From the NCBI RefSeq assembly GCF_038397755.1, contig NZ_CP151637.1, forward strand, positions 1,860,001-1,924,000: a stretch of DNA of 64,000 bases, read 5' to 3'. Positions 46,208 through 53,071 of this stretch are shown piece by piece (the stretch's first letter is position 1; each line of letters begins with the position of its first letter). The notes under the pieces were generated by a model. The model saw only the letters and a program-made list of their open reading frames with translations. It did not search any database and was not told the DNA's origin. The stretch is from Microbacterium sp. LWH7-1.2. GTDB lineage: Bacteria; Actinomycetota; Actinomycetes; Actinomycetales; Microbacteriaceae. Made by a program: the position numbers and the translations under genes.

Positions 46208-47320
46208 ATGAGGATCACCGGAGCCGTGCTCGAAGTCTCGGGCGCGCAGCCCCCGTTCGCGCGCACGCACCCGTTCACGGTGGGCGAGCTCGAACTTGAC
46301 CCGCCCGGGCCTGATGAGCTGCTCGTGCGCATCGAATCCGCGGGGGTGTGCCATTCCGATCTCAGCGTCGTCGACGGCAATCGGGTGCGGCCCGTCCCGA
46401 TGCTGTTGGGCCACGAGGCCGCGGGCATCGTCGAGCGGCTCGGCGACGGCGTCGACGACGTCGCCGTGGGCGATCGGGTCGTGATGACCTTCCTGCCGCG
46501 TTGCGGCGAATGCGACGGATGCCTCACGGAAGGGCGGCTGCCGTGCACCCCGGGTTCGGCGGCCAATGCGGCGGGCACGCTGCTCGGCGGCGGCATCCGT
46601 CTCCATCGGGACCACGGAGGCGAGCCGCAGGAGGTGCACCACCATCTCGGCGTGTCGGCGTTCGCCACGCATTCCGTGGTCAGCCGGGCGTCGGTCGTGC
46701 CGGTCGACGCCGACGTGCCGCCCGAGATCGCCGCTCTGCTCGGGTGCGCGGTGCTCACCGGCGGCGGCGCCGTCGTCAACGCCGGGCGGCCGGCGGCGAG
46801 CGACCGCGTCGTGGTGGTCGGCCTCGGCGGCGTCGGCATGGCGGCGCTTCTGGTCGCCGTCGCGCTGGGCCACCAGGTGATCGGCGTCGACACCGTGCCC
46901 GCGAAGCTCGCGGCCGCCCTCGCGTGCGGGGCGAGCGCGGCGCTGACTCCCGGGGAAGCGTTGGACCGCGGCATCCGTGCCACGGTCGTCGTGGAGGCGG
47001 CCGGCGCCGCGCGCGCGTTCGAGACCGCGCTCGCCCTCACGGCTCCGGGTGGCACCACCGTCACGGTAGGGCTGCCGGCGCCCGACGCGCACGCGCGCGT
47101 GTCTCCGCTGCTGCTGACCGCCGAGGCCCGCACCATCGTGGGCAGCTACCTCGGCTCGGCGGTGCCGAGCCGCGACATCCCTCGGTACGTCGACCTGTGG
47201 CGCTCGGGCCGCCTGCCGCTCGAGCGACTCGTCTCCTCCCGTATCGGCCTCGACGGACTCGACGCGGCCATGGATCGGCTCGCCGCGGGCGGCGAGCTGC
47301 GCCAGCTGATCGCCTTCTGA
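46208..47320 (+). CDS. Zinc-dependent alcohol dehydrogenase
   Basis: A 370-residue MDR-superfamily dehydrogenase. Catalytic zinc ligands Cys48 (AGVCHSD), His69 and Glu70 (LGHEAAG); structural zinc ligands Cys99, Cys102, Cys105 and Cys113 (CGECDGC..C). The Rossmann motif is VVVGLGGVGMAALLVAV. It resembles NAD-dependent long-chain or S-glutathione-type class III relatives; the alcohol is not readable. It follows the P-type ATPase by 21 bp and may be co-transcribed. Confidence 0.93.
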   Translation: MRITGAVLEVSGAQPPFARTHPFTVGELELDPPGPDELLVRIESAGVCHSDLSVVDGNRVRPVPMLLGHEAAGIVERLGDGVDDVAVGDRVVMTFLPRCGECDGCLTEGRLPCTPGSAANAAGTLLGGGIRLHRDHGGEPQEVHHHLGVSAFATHSVVSRASVVPVDADVPPEIAALLGCAVLTGGGAVVNAGRPAASDRVVVVGLGGVGMAALLVAVALGHQVIGVDTVPAKLAAALACGASAALTPGEALDRGIRATVVVEAAGAARAFETALALTAPGGTTVTVGLPAPDAHARVSPLLLTAEARTIVGSYLGSAVPSRDIPRYVDLWRSGRLPLERLVSSRIGLDGLDAAMDRLAAGGELRQLIAF

Positions 47321-47372
47321 CCGGACGACGCCGGACCGCCGCCGCGTCGGAGGTTCGACGTAGGCTCGCGGC

Positions 47373-47759
47373 GTGGCCACCCTCGACGATCTGCGCCGCA
47401 CGGCGGCCGGGCTTCCGGGCACGAAGGAGCGCGCGACGACGGGCGGCGCCGCCTGGTTCGTGCGCAGCAAGCTCTACGCGTGGGAGTGTCACCCCTGGCC
47501 GAGCATCCCCGACGACATGCGGGCGATCATCGCGTCCGAGCTCGTCGTCGGTGTGAAGGTCGCCGACCCGATCGACGCGCTGGCCCTGGTCGAGATGGAG
47601 CCCGGTGTGTTCCTGCGCACGACCACGCCGTGGGGCGAGCCGAAGGTCGCGTTCCGCATGGCCGGCATCGACCGAGAGCACCTCGCCGAACTGGTGACCG
47701 AGGCGTGGCGCGTGGAGGCGCCGAAGTATCTGCGGCGCGCGCTCGACGACGCGGGTTAG
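47373..47759 (+). CDS. MmcQ/YjbR-family protein
   Basis: 128 residues of the YjbR/CyaY-like fold: LRRTAAGLPGTKERATTGGAAWFVRSKLYAWE, and a C-terminal LVTEAWRVEAPKYLRRALDD typical of MmcQ/YjbR proteins. Sometimes called DNA-binding; function not established. Starts at a GTG. It overlaps the opposite-strand DUF1801 gene tail-to-tail by four bases. Confidence 0.88.
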   Translation: MATLDDLRRTAAGLPGTKERATTGGAAWFVRSKLYAWECHPWPSIPDDMRAIIASELVVGVKVADPIDALALVEMEPGVFLRTTTPWGEPKVAFRMAGIDREHLAELVTEAWRVEAPKYLRRALDDAG

Positions 47760-48178
47760 GGCAGGGGGTCGTCGCCGCGCCCCCACGCGATGGCGATCAG
47801 CCGGCGCAGCACGTCGAGGTCGATGTCGTCGAGCTTCTTCACGTAGACGCAGCCCGCTCCCTCGGTGTACTTTCCGAGCTCCGGCAGCAGCTCGGCCCCC
47901 GCGGGAAGGTCCTTCAGCCCGTAGAGGGAGAGCTGCGCTTTGCGCGGGGAGAACGCGGTCTTCGGCCACTCGCCCCGGCGCCGGGGATCGGATGGGGACA
48001 CGTACCGATAGCTGCCGTACCCGACCATCGAAGGGCCCCACATCACGGGCTCGGCTCCGGTCACCTCGCGGAAGATCTCGGCGAGCGCCAGGCCGTCCTC
48101 CCGTCGCCGCTGCGGTGTCGCCGCATCGAGGAAGGCCGTCACGTCGGCATCGGTCGCCTGCGTCTTGATCTCGCTCAC
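47756..48178 (-). CDS. DUF1801-family protein
   Basis: 140 residues. DVTAFLDAATPQRRREDGLALAEIFREVTGAEPVMWGPSMVGYG and TAFSPRKAQLSLYGLK are the DUF1801 landmarks (YdhG-like fold). Cytoplasmic, unknown function. Confidence 0.88.
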   Translation of the reverse strand: MSEIKTQATDADVTAFLDAATPQRRREDGLALAEIFREVTGAEPVMWGPSMVGYGSYRYVSPSDPRRRGEWPKTAFSPRKAQLSLYGLKDLPAGAELLPELGKYTEGAGCVYVKKLDDIDLDVLRRLIAIAWGRGDDPLP

Positions 48179-48221
48179 GCCGCCATTATGGCCGCGTGCA
48201 CCGACGCCGGACAGGGGCCGA

Positions 48222-48614
48222 TCAGCGGGAGGCCGACGATCCGGTCAGTTGGTCGAGGATCTCGAACCGGCTGACCGACCCCGAGAACTCGATGATGCGT
48301 CCGCCCGTCACCCGGTACATCGCGAACTCGGCCACGTTCACGTGACGCCGGGTGGGCGCGAGCCCGCGGTACGCCCCGACGTGCGTCCCGCCGCCGCGGA
48401 CGTGGGCGGCCAGGCGATCCTCTTCCGCGACGAGCTGGATGCGACGCCACTGCCAGTCGGGGAACGCATCGAAGAGGTCGGCCAGGTCGGCGATCCACGC
48501 GTCCGCTCCGCCCGGGAGGTGCGCGCGCCGCACCGCAGGGTCGACGAACGAGCGGATCGCGTCGAGATCGTGGCGGTTGCACGCGTCGAGGTACTCGGCG
48601 TGCCACTCGCGCAT
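48222..48614 (-). CDS. SnoaL-like/NTF2-fold protein
   Basis: About 130 residues: EWHAEYLDACNRHDLDAIRSFVDPAVRRAH, then ADLFDAFPDWQWRRIQLVAEEDRLAAHVRGGGTH and a FAMYRVTGGRIIEF strand. These are the marks of SnoaL-like polyketide-cyclase/limonene-hydrolase fold proteins, usually small-molecule binding with diverse roles. The start is uncertain between ATG 48614 and GTG 48629. Confidence 0.8.
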   Translation of the reverse strand: MREWHAEYLDACNRHDLDAIRSFVDPAVRRAHLPGGADAWIADLADLFDAFPDWQWRRIQLVAEEDRLAAHVRGGGTHVGAYRGLAPTRRHVNVAEFAMYRVTGGRIIEFSGSVSRFEILDQLTGSSASR

Positions 48615-48761
48615 CTCCCAGGGCTCCACCCCCTCATTATCCGCACCCCGTGCACCGACCCATGGCGCCGCCGGTCTCGCGCCCGTCGACGCGCGTGGCA
48701 CTGTCATCGCGATTCGTCAACCCCCAGTCCGAGCGGTCCCGGTGGTCATAGCGTCCTCGTC

Positions 48762-49118
48762 ATGACCGACCTCGACCAGCACAACACCCAGGGCGTGCCA
48801 GACGAGAACGCCGCCGCCGACACCGCATCGGGCGGCGCGCCGGAACCGCCGGACACCACCGACGACCACGACGCGCCCGCCGACGAAACCCACCAGAGGA
48901 TGATGACCATGCCGAAGCCCTATATCCTGACCGCTGTGCTCGGACTGGCGGCCGCCGCCGTCGCGTTCGTGGTCGGCACGAAAGCCGGCGCGAGTCGGTT
49001 CCGCGAGCTCAGCGGGATCGCCAAGGACGTCTGGAACGACCCCGCGGTGGCGAAGGTCCGTGACCGCGCCTTCCAGAAGATCGAGTCGACGGCGACGCGT
49101 GTAGCCACCAAGAGCTGA
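48762..49118 (+). CDS. Small membrane protein with acidic disordered N-terminus
   Basis: 118 residues. The first 45 are Asp/Ala/Thr-rich and disordered, one helix follows (PYILTAVLGLAAAAVAFVVGT), then a short amphipathic tail (RELSGIAKDVWNDPAVAKVRDRAFQKI). It resembles YtxH-type envelope-stress proteins in layout only. A strong terminator follows. Confidence 0.75.
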   Translation: MTDLDQHNTQGVPDENAAADTASGGAPEPPDTTDDHDAPADETHQRMMTMPKPYILTAVLGLAAAAVAFVVGTKAGASRFRELSGIAKDVWNDPAVAKVRDRAFQKIESTATRVATKS

Positions 49119-49131
49119 CCCGACGGAACAC

Positions 49132-49171
49132 CCGCGACCCCGGACGGCTGAGATGCCGTCCGGGGTCGCGG
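49132..49171. terminator. Perfect 16-bp terminator hairpin
   Basis: CCGCGACCCCGGACGG pairs with CCGTCCGGGGTCGCGG, with an 8-base loop, 13 bp past the small membrane protein stop. It may also serve the opposite-strand remnant. Confidence 0.85.
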
Positions 49172-49186
49172 CTCTGACCCCTGCGA

Positions 49187-49420
49187 TCAGCTCCCGGAGC
49201 ACGCGGCGGGCGAATCCGACTGGCCGGGTGGCTTGTTCGTCAGCATGATGAGCCCCTTCCAGAGCGCCCACCCGCGCCCGCGCGCCCACCTGGCCTCGTC
49301 GACCGCCAGCGCCGCGCGGTAGACGTCGCGCGCCGTTGCCTCGAACATCGTCCAGAGCGCCCCGTGTCGCAGGCCGATCCCCGACGGCGGCGCACCCGAA
49401 GTCGACGCCTGCCGAGAGAT
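49187..49420 (-). pseudogene. C-terminal fragment of an APH-type phosphotransferase
   Basis: The translation GALWTMFEATARDVYRAALA, then VDEARWARGRGWALWKGLIMLTN, matches the last helices of aminoglycoside-phosphotransferase-fold kinases (YREAxGVDxxTWARGRGWAL). The catalytic lobe (HxDxxxxN, DxD) is absent; upstream residues are unrelated and run into the acyl-CoA dehydrogenase promoter region. Remnant of a deleted gene. Confidence 0.5.
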
Positions 49421-49598
49421 CGCCGTGCGTTCCGTCCCGGGAGCCAGCCGTAGACCGACCACGGTGCCGGAAAGAGCGAGGACGGGTGCCCCAGGCCCCG
49501 CACCGCGCAGCACATGACACTGAGTACTATTAGTCGTGGGATTCAGTTCCATAGAATCGGATCCGCCGAACCCGCATCCACACGCCAGGAGTCCGATC

Positions 49599-50837
49599 GT
49601 GACCGACTTCCAGCCCCGCCCCGGCCAGCGCGTCGAGGGCTACGACGTCACCCGCCGCCGCGGCACCGACTACTACGCCGTGTTCGCCGACATCCCCGCA
49701 GCCGACCGCGAGGTGTGGGAACGCGCCCAGGCTTACGTCGACGAGGTCGGCACGCGCATGCAGGACGCGTGGGACACCGCCGAGTACCCGCTCGACATCG
49801 CGATGCGCGGCGGCGAGCTCGACCTCTTCAACGACGGCATCGTGCACCCGGCGCTCACGCGGTTCTCGCCGCTCGCGGCGGGGCTCGTGAACATGGAGGT
49901 CTCACGCGGCGACGGGTCCCTCGGCACGGTGCTCGCCGTGCAGGGCGGTCTGGCCCTGCGCACGCTCGCGCTCTTCGGCAGCGACGACCAGCAGACCCGG
50001 TGGCTCGTGCCTGTCGCGCGGGGTGAGGTCGCAGCATCCTTCGCCCTCACCGAACCCGATCACGGTTCCGACTCGGTCTCGCTCGAAACCGTCGCCCACC
50101 GGGACGCCGCCACGCAGGAGTGGGTGATCGACGGCGCGAAGAAGTGGATCGGCAACGGAGCCTCGGGCGGCATCACGTTCGTGTGGGCGCGCGTCGAAGC
50201 CGACGACGACGAGTTCCACGGCGCGGTGCGCTGCTTCCTCGTCGAGCAGGACACCTCGGGCTACACGGGCACGGTGATCACGGGCAAGGCGTCGCTGCGC
50301 GGCATCCACCAGGCCCTCATCACCCTCGATGGCGTGCGCGTGCCTGCCGGTGCCGTCCTGCCGGGAACGAAGAGCTTCAAGGATGCCTCGACGGTGCTGT
50401 ACTCGACGCGCTCGGGCGTCGCATGGTCGGCGCTCGGACACGCGACCGCCTGCTACGAGGCCGCTCTCGCGTACTCGCAGCAGCGCATCCAGTTCGGCAA
50501 GCCCCTCGCGAAGTTCCAGATGGTGCAGGAGCGCCTCGCGAACATGCTCGAGGAGCTCACCGCGATGCAGCTGTACTGCCGGTGGATGGCCGATCTCGAG
50601 GAGCGCGGCGAACTGCGCCCGACGCAGGCCTCGCTCGCGAAGTACCACAACACCCGCGCGGCCCGCCGGATCGCATCGACCGCCCGCGACATGCTCGGCG
50701 GCAACGGCATCCTGCTCGAGAACGGCGTCATGCAGCATATGGCCGACATCGAGGCGATCCACACGTATGAAGGCACCGAGAGCGTGCAGGCGCTGCTGAT
50801 CGGCCGCGACATCACCGGAATGAGCGCTTTCGCGTAG
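49599..50837 (+). CDS. Acyl-CoA dehydrogenase
   Basis: 412 residues. FAD flavoenzyme for alpha,beta-dehydrogenation of acyl-CoA. ASFALTEPDHGSDSVSLETVA is the substrate/FAD loop; VIDGAKKWIGNG, YSQQRIQFGKPLAKFQMVQERLA and ARDMLGGNGILLENGVMQHMADIEAIHTYEGTESVQ are the C-terminal landmarks, with Glu in YEGTES as the likely base (glutaryl/isovaleryl-type position). GTG 49599 follows CAGGAG. The 480-bp gap before it holds a terminator, an APH remnant and its promoter. Confidence 0.95.
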   Translation: MTDFQPRPGQRVEGYDVTRRRGTDYYAVFADIPAADREVWERAQAYVDEVGTRMQDAWDTAEYPLDIAMRGGELDLFNDGIVHPALTRFSPLAAGLVNMEVSRGDGSLGTVLAVQGGLALRTLALFGSDDQQTRWLVPVARGEVAASFALTEPDHGSDSVSLETVAHRDAATQEWVIDGAKKWIGNGASGGITFVWARVEADDDEFHGAVRCFLVEQDTSGYTGTVITGKASLRGIHQALITLDGVRVPAGAVLPGTKSFKDASTVLYSTRSGVAWSALGHATACYEAALAYSQQRIQFGKPLAKFQMVQERLANMLEELTAMQLYCRWMADLEERGELRPTQASLAKYHNTRAARRIASTARDMLGGNGILLENGVMQHMADIEAIHTYEGTESVQALLIGRDITGMSAFA

Positions 50838-50900
50838 CCGCTCCCCCCGGTTCGGCGCAACCCACCCGGCTCGTTCACCCGCATCGCATACGCTCGGCGC

Positions 50901-52052
50901 ATGGGACTGTTCCGCAACGACCCTCAGCGGGTCGTCCTCGAATCGCACGATGTGGAGCCGCGCGCGACCCGCGCCCCGTGGAGTCTGTGGGCCGACGGCT
51001 TCGGCAGGCTCAGCATCCGTGCTGTCCAGATCCTGGTCGTCGTCACCGTGCTCACGGGCATCATCTTCGCGATCCAGTACCTGACGCTGGTGACCATCCC
51101 CCTGACGATCGCGCTGATCCTCGCGTGTGCGTTCGCGCCGGTGCTGGGATGGATGCGGCGCCGCGGCGTGCCGTCGCTGCTCGCCACCCTGATCACGCTG
51201 TTCGCCATCACCGTCCTGCTGGCCGGGGTGGGCTGGCTCATCGTCTGGGCGGTCAGCGACCAGTGGGACGGGCTCTACGCACAGGCGGTGGACGGCGGCC
51301 AGGAGCTGATCGCGTGGGTGCAGACGCTGCCCTTCGCCCCGTCGCAGGATCAGCTCGACGAGTGGCTCGCGACCGTGATCGACTTCATCACCAGCGCCCA
51401 GTTCGGGTCGGGCGCTCTCCGCGGCGTCAACGCCGTCGTGAACTTCGTGACGGGGTTCGTGCTGATGGTCACGATCCTCTTCTTCTTCCTGAAGGACGGC
51501 CCGCAGATGTGGGAGTTCGTTCTCCGCCCGTTCCGCGGCGGGAACTACCTGCGGGCAGAGCGCATCGGCGACAAGACGGTCGGTGTGCTCGGCTCGTACA
51601 TGCGGGGCACCGCGACCGTCGCCCTCGTGGACGCCGTCGGCATCCTCATCGGCCTGCTCATCCTGAACGTGCCGCTGGCGATCCCGCTCGCGGTGCTGAC
51701 CTTCCTGCTGGCGTTCATCCCGATCGTCGGCGCGACGCTCGCGGGCATCATCGCCGCGCTGGTCGCGCTCGTGGCCAACGGCTGGGTCAACGCGCTGCTG
51801 GTCGTGGGTGTCGTCGTGCTCGTGAACCAGCTCGAGGGCAACTTCCTGCAGCCGTTCCTCATGGGCCGCTCGATGAAGCTGCACGCGTTCGTGATCCTCG
51901 TCGCCCTGACGATCGGCACCGTTCTGGGCGGCATCGTCGGGGCGGTGCTCGCCGTGCCGATCGCCGCCGCGGCCTGGGGCGCGGTGCAGGTGTGGGACGG
52001 CGAGGACCTCCCCGCCCGCTGGGCGCGACCGAAACGTCCGATCGCCCAGTGA
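50901..52052 (+). CDS. AI-2E-family transporter (PerM/YdiK-like)
   Basis: 383 residues, seven to eight helices. IPLTIALILACAFAPVLGWMRRRGVPSLLATLITL and the C-terminal LPFLLAFIPIVGATLAGI-like block (here FLLAFIPIVGATLAGIIAALVAL), then LVNQLEGNFLQPFLMGRSMKLHAFVILVALTIG, identify the family. Family members export autoinducer-2 or exchange Na+/H+; which applies is unknown. Follows the acyl-CoA dehydrogenase by 63 bp. Confidence 0.93.
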   Translation: MGLFRNDPQRVVLESHDVEPRATRAPWSLWADGFGRLSIRAVQILVVVTVLTGIIFAIQYLTLVTIPLTIALILACAFAPVLGWMRRRGVPSLLATLITLFAITVLLAGVGWLIVWAVSDQWDGLYAQAVDGGQELIAWVQTLPFAPSQDQLDEWLATVIDFITSAQFGSGALRGVNAVVNFVTGFVLMVTILFFFLKDGPQMWEFVLRPFRGGNYLRAERIGDKTVGVLGSYMRGTATVALVDAVGILIGLLILNVPLAIPLAVLTFLLAFIPIVGATLAGIIAALVALVANGWVNALLVVGVVVLVNQLEGNFLQPFLMGRSMKLHAFVILVALTIGTVLGGIVGAVLAVPIAAAAWGAVQVWDGEDLPARWARPKRPIAQ

Positions 52053-52133
52053 AGCGGGCCTGAGGCTCCGCCGCGCGCGTAGGGCACCCCTTGCGCGGGA
52101 CTAAGGTACGCGTGGCCGCCAAGACAGGGTTAA

Positions 52134-52181
52134 CGCCCGATGAGCGCCACCCGCCTTAGCGAGGAAAGTCGTACCTGTCAG
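52134..52181 (+). promoter_or_regulatory. Conserved leader motif, copy 1
   Basis: CGCCCGATGAGCGCC, then CCTTAGCGAGGA and AGTCGTACCTGT recur almost unchanged at 52739-52786. Both copies precede a paralogous small gene by about 40-47 bases, and the ribosome-site stretch (GACAGGAGAC) is also shared. Here GACAGG at 52123 can pair with CCTGTC at the motif end. It may be a cis-acting RNA or a promoter. Confidence 0.5.
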
Positions 52182-52227
52182 CACGACCGGAACCGATCCG
52201 AGGTTTCGCCGCAGACAGGAGACACTC

Positions 52228-52422
52228 ATGTACGACACCAGCTACGCGGGCCACATCATCTACCAGCAGCGCGTCGGCGAGCTCGTCCGCGAACTCGAGC
52301 TCATGCGCTCTCACGCCGAGCGCGGCCAGGCGCCCGCGCGCCCGGCCGGGCAGCCGCTCTCGGCCTGGTTCCGCGGGATCCTCCACCTCCGCCGGGGCGC
52401 CGCGGCGATCGCGGGCCACTGA
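52228..52422 (+). CDS. Small protein 1 of a paralogous pair
   Basis: 64 residues: MYDTSYAGHIIYQQRVGELVRELELMRSHAERG, then a basic tail with AWFRGILHLRRG. The N-terminal half aligns with the 71-residue protein at 52825 (M-x-D-T-x-Y, ELx(R)E(L/V)xL(M/L)xxHAER). A helical amphipathic segment is likely. GACAGGAG gives a strong ribosome site. Function unknown. Confidence 0.7.
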   Translation: MYDTSYAGHIIYQQRVGELVRELELMRSHAERGQAPARPAGQPLSAWFRGILHLRRGAAAIAGH

Positions 52423-52474
52423 GTCGACATCCCGGAAGGGGGGGCGCACCCCCGATGTCCACGCGAGTGCGCAC

Positions 52475-52508
52475 GAGCAAGGCGAGGCCGACGGGCCTCG
52501 CCCTGCTC
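52475..52508 (+). terminator. Terminator after small protein 1
   Basis: GAGCAAGGCGAGGCC pairs with GGGCCTCGCCCTGCTC around a 3-base loop with one mismatch. It separates the two small-protein transcripts. Confidence 0.65.
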
Positions 52509-52598
52509 ACGTGACACGGGGCTCCCTAGGGAGATCGGGGAGATCGCCCGATTGCCTGCGCCGTGCGGCGCGGGCACGATCGACGCGAGAGGTGTGCG

Positions 52599-52697
52599 AT
52601 GAGGTGCATGTGCAGACGGCTGACGACCGGAGCAGCCGGCTGGCTCGAGTTCGCGGCTGCCGTGGCAGGCCTGCTGGCGTGGGTGGCGCGCGTCTGA
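52599..52697 (+). CDS. Possible 32-residue membrane peptide
   Basis: MRCMCRRLTTGAAG, then WLEFAAAVAGLLAWVARV: a Cys/Arg-rich start and one hydrophobic helix, the pattern of bacterial small membrane proteins. GAGAGG lies 6 bases before the ATG. It falls in the otherwise empty gap between terminator and second leader motif. No homologue known to me. Confidence 0.35.
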   Translation: MRCMCRRLTTGAAGWLEFAAAVAGLLAWVARV

Positions 52698-52738
52698 TCG
52701 ATCCGATCTGAGCAGACGGATGCTGCGAATAGGGCATC

Positions 52739-52786
52739 CGCCCGATGAGCGCCCCACCCCTTAGCGAGGACAGTCGTACCTGTAAG
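52739..52786 (+). promoter_or_regulatory. Conserved leader motif, copy 2
   Basis: CGCCCGATGAGCGCC, then CCTTAGCGAGGA and AGTCGTACCTGT as in copy 1. An ATG within it opens a 27-codon frame whose TGA overlaps the ATG of the next gene, but differences between the copies change amino acids, so conservation looks nucleotide-level. Upstream, ACGGATGC..GCATCCG forms a short hairpin. Confidence 0.5.
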
Positions 52787-52824
52787 AAGCCCGCGTTCCG
52801 CGGGCCGCCCGACAGGAGACGCAC

Positions 52825-53040
52825 ATGAACGACACGACGTACTTCGCCTCGGTGCTCGACGCGCATCGCGCGGAGGACCTGCGTCGGGAGGTGGCGCTGC
52901 TCGCGCAGCATGCGGAGCGCGACGCCGAGTCCCCCTCAACGCCGGCTGCACGGCGTGCGTCGGCCGCAGCATCCGTCCACCACCGTTCCTGGTGGCCGCA
53001 CCGCTCCGCCCGCCGCACGACGTTCGTCGCCACGCGATGA
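52825..53040 (+). CDS. Small protein 2 of a paralogous pair
   Basis: 71 residues: MNDTTYFASVLDAHRAEDLRREVALLAQHAERD, then a Ser/Ala/Arg/Trp-rich basic tail. The N-terminal half matches the 64-residue protein at 52228. It ends 31 bp before the large LuxR-family regulator, so the two may be co-transcribed. Function unknown. Confidence 0.65.
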   Translation: MNDTTYFASVLDAHRAEDLRREVALLAQHAERDAESPSTPAARRASAAASVHHRSWWPHRSARRTTFVATR

Positions 53041-53071
53041 CGACCCGCCGGCGCGGGGAAGGTGCCACGAT

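Noticed and set aside
43037..47470. Very long minus-strand open frame (about 1477 codons) across the TetR, P-type ATPase and alcohol dehydrogenase genes.
   Set aside because: It is antisense to three clear families, has Arg/Asp/His-rich nonsense composition and no motifs; high GC removes stop codons from such frames.
52134..52514. Hammerhead-like or known riboswitch in the duplicated leader, and the 124-codon frame starting in it.
   Set aside because: The CUGANGA..GAAA core order is not met, and I could match no riboswitch consensus; the long frame is out of register with the small protein and non-synonymous between copies.
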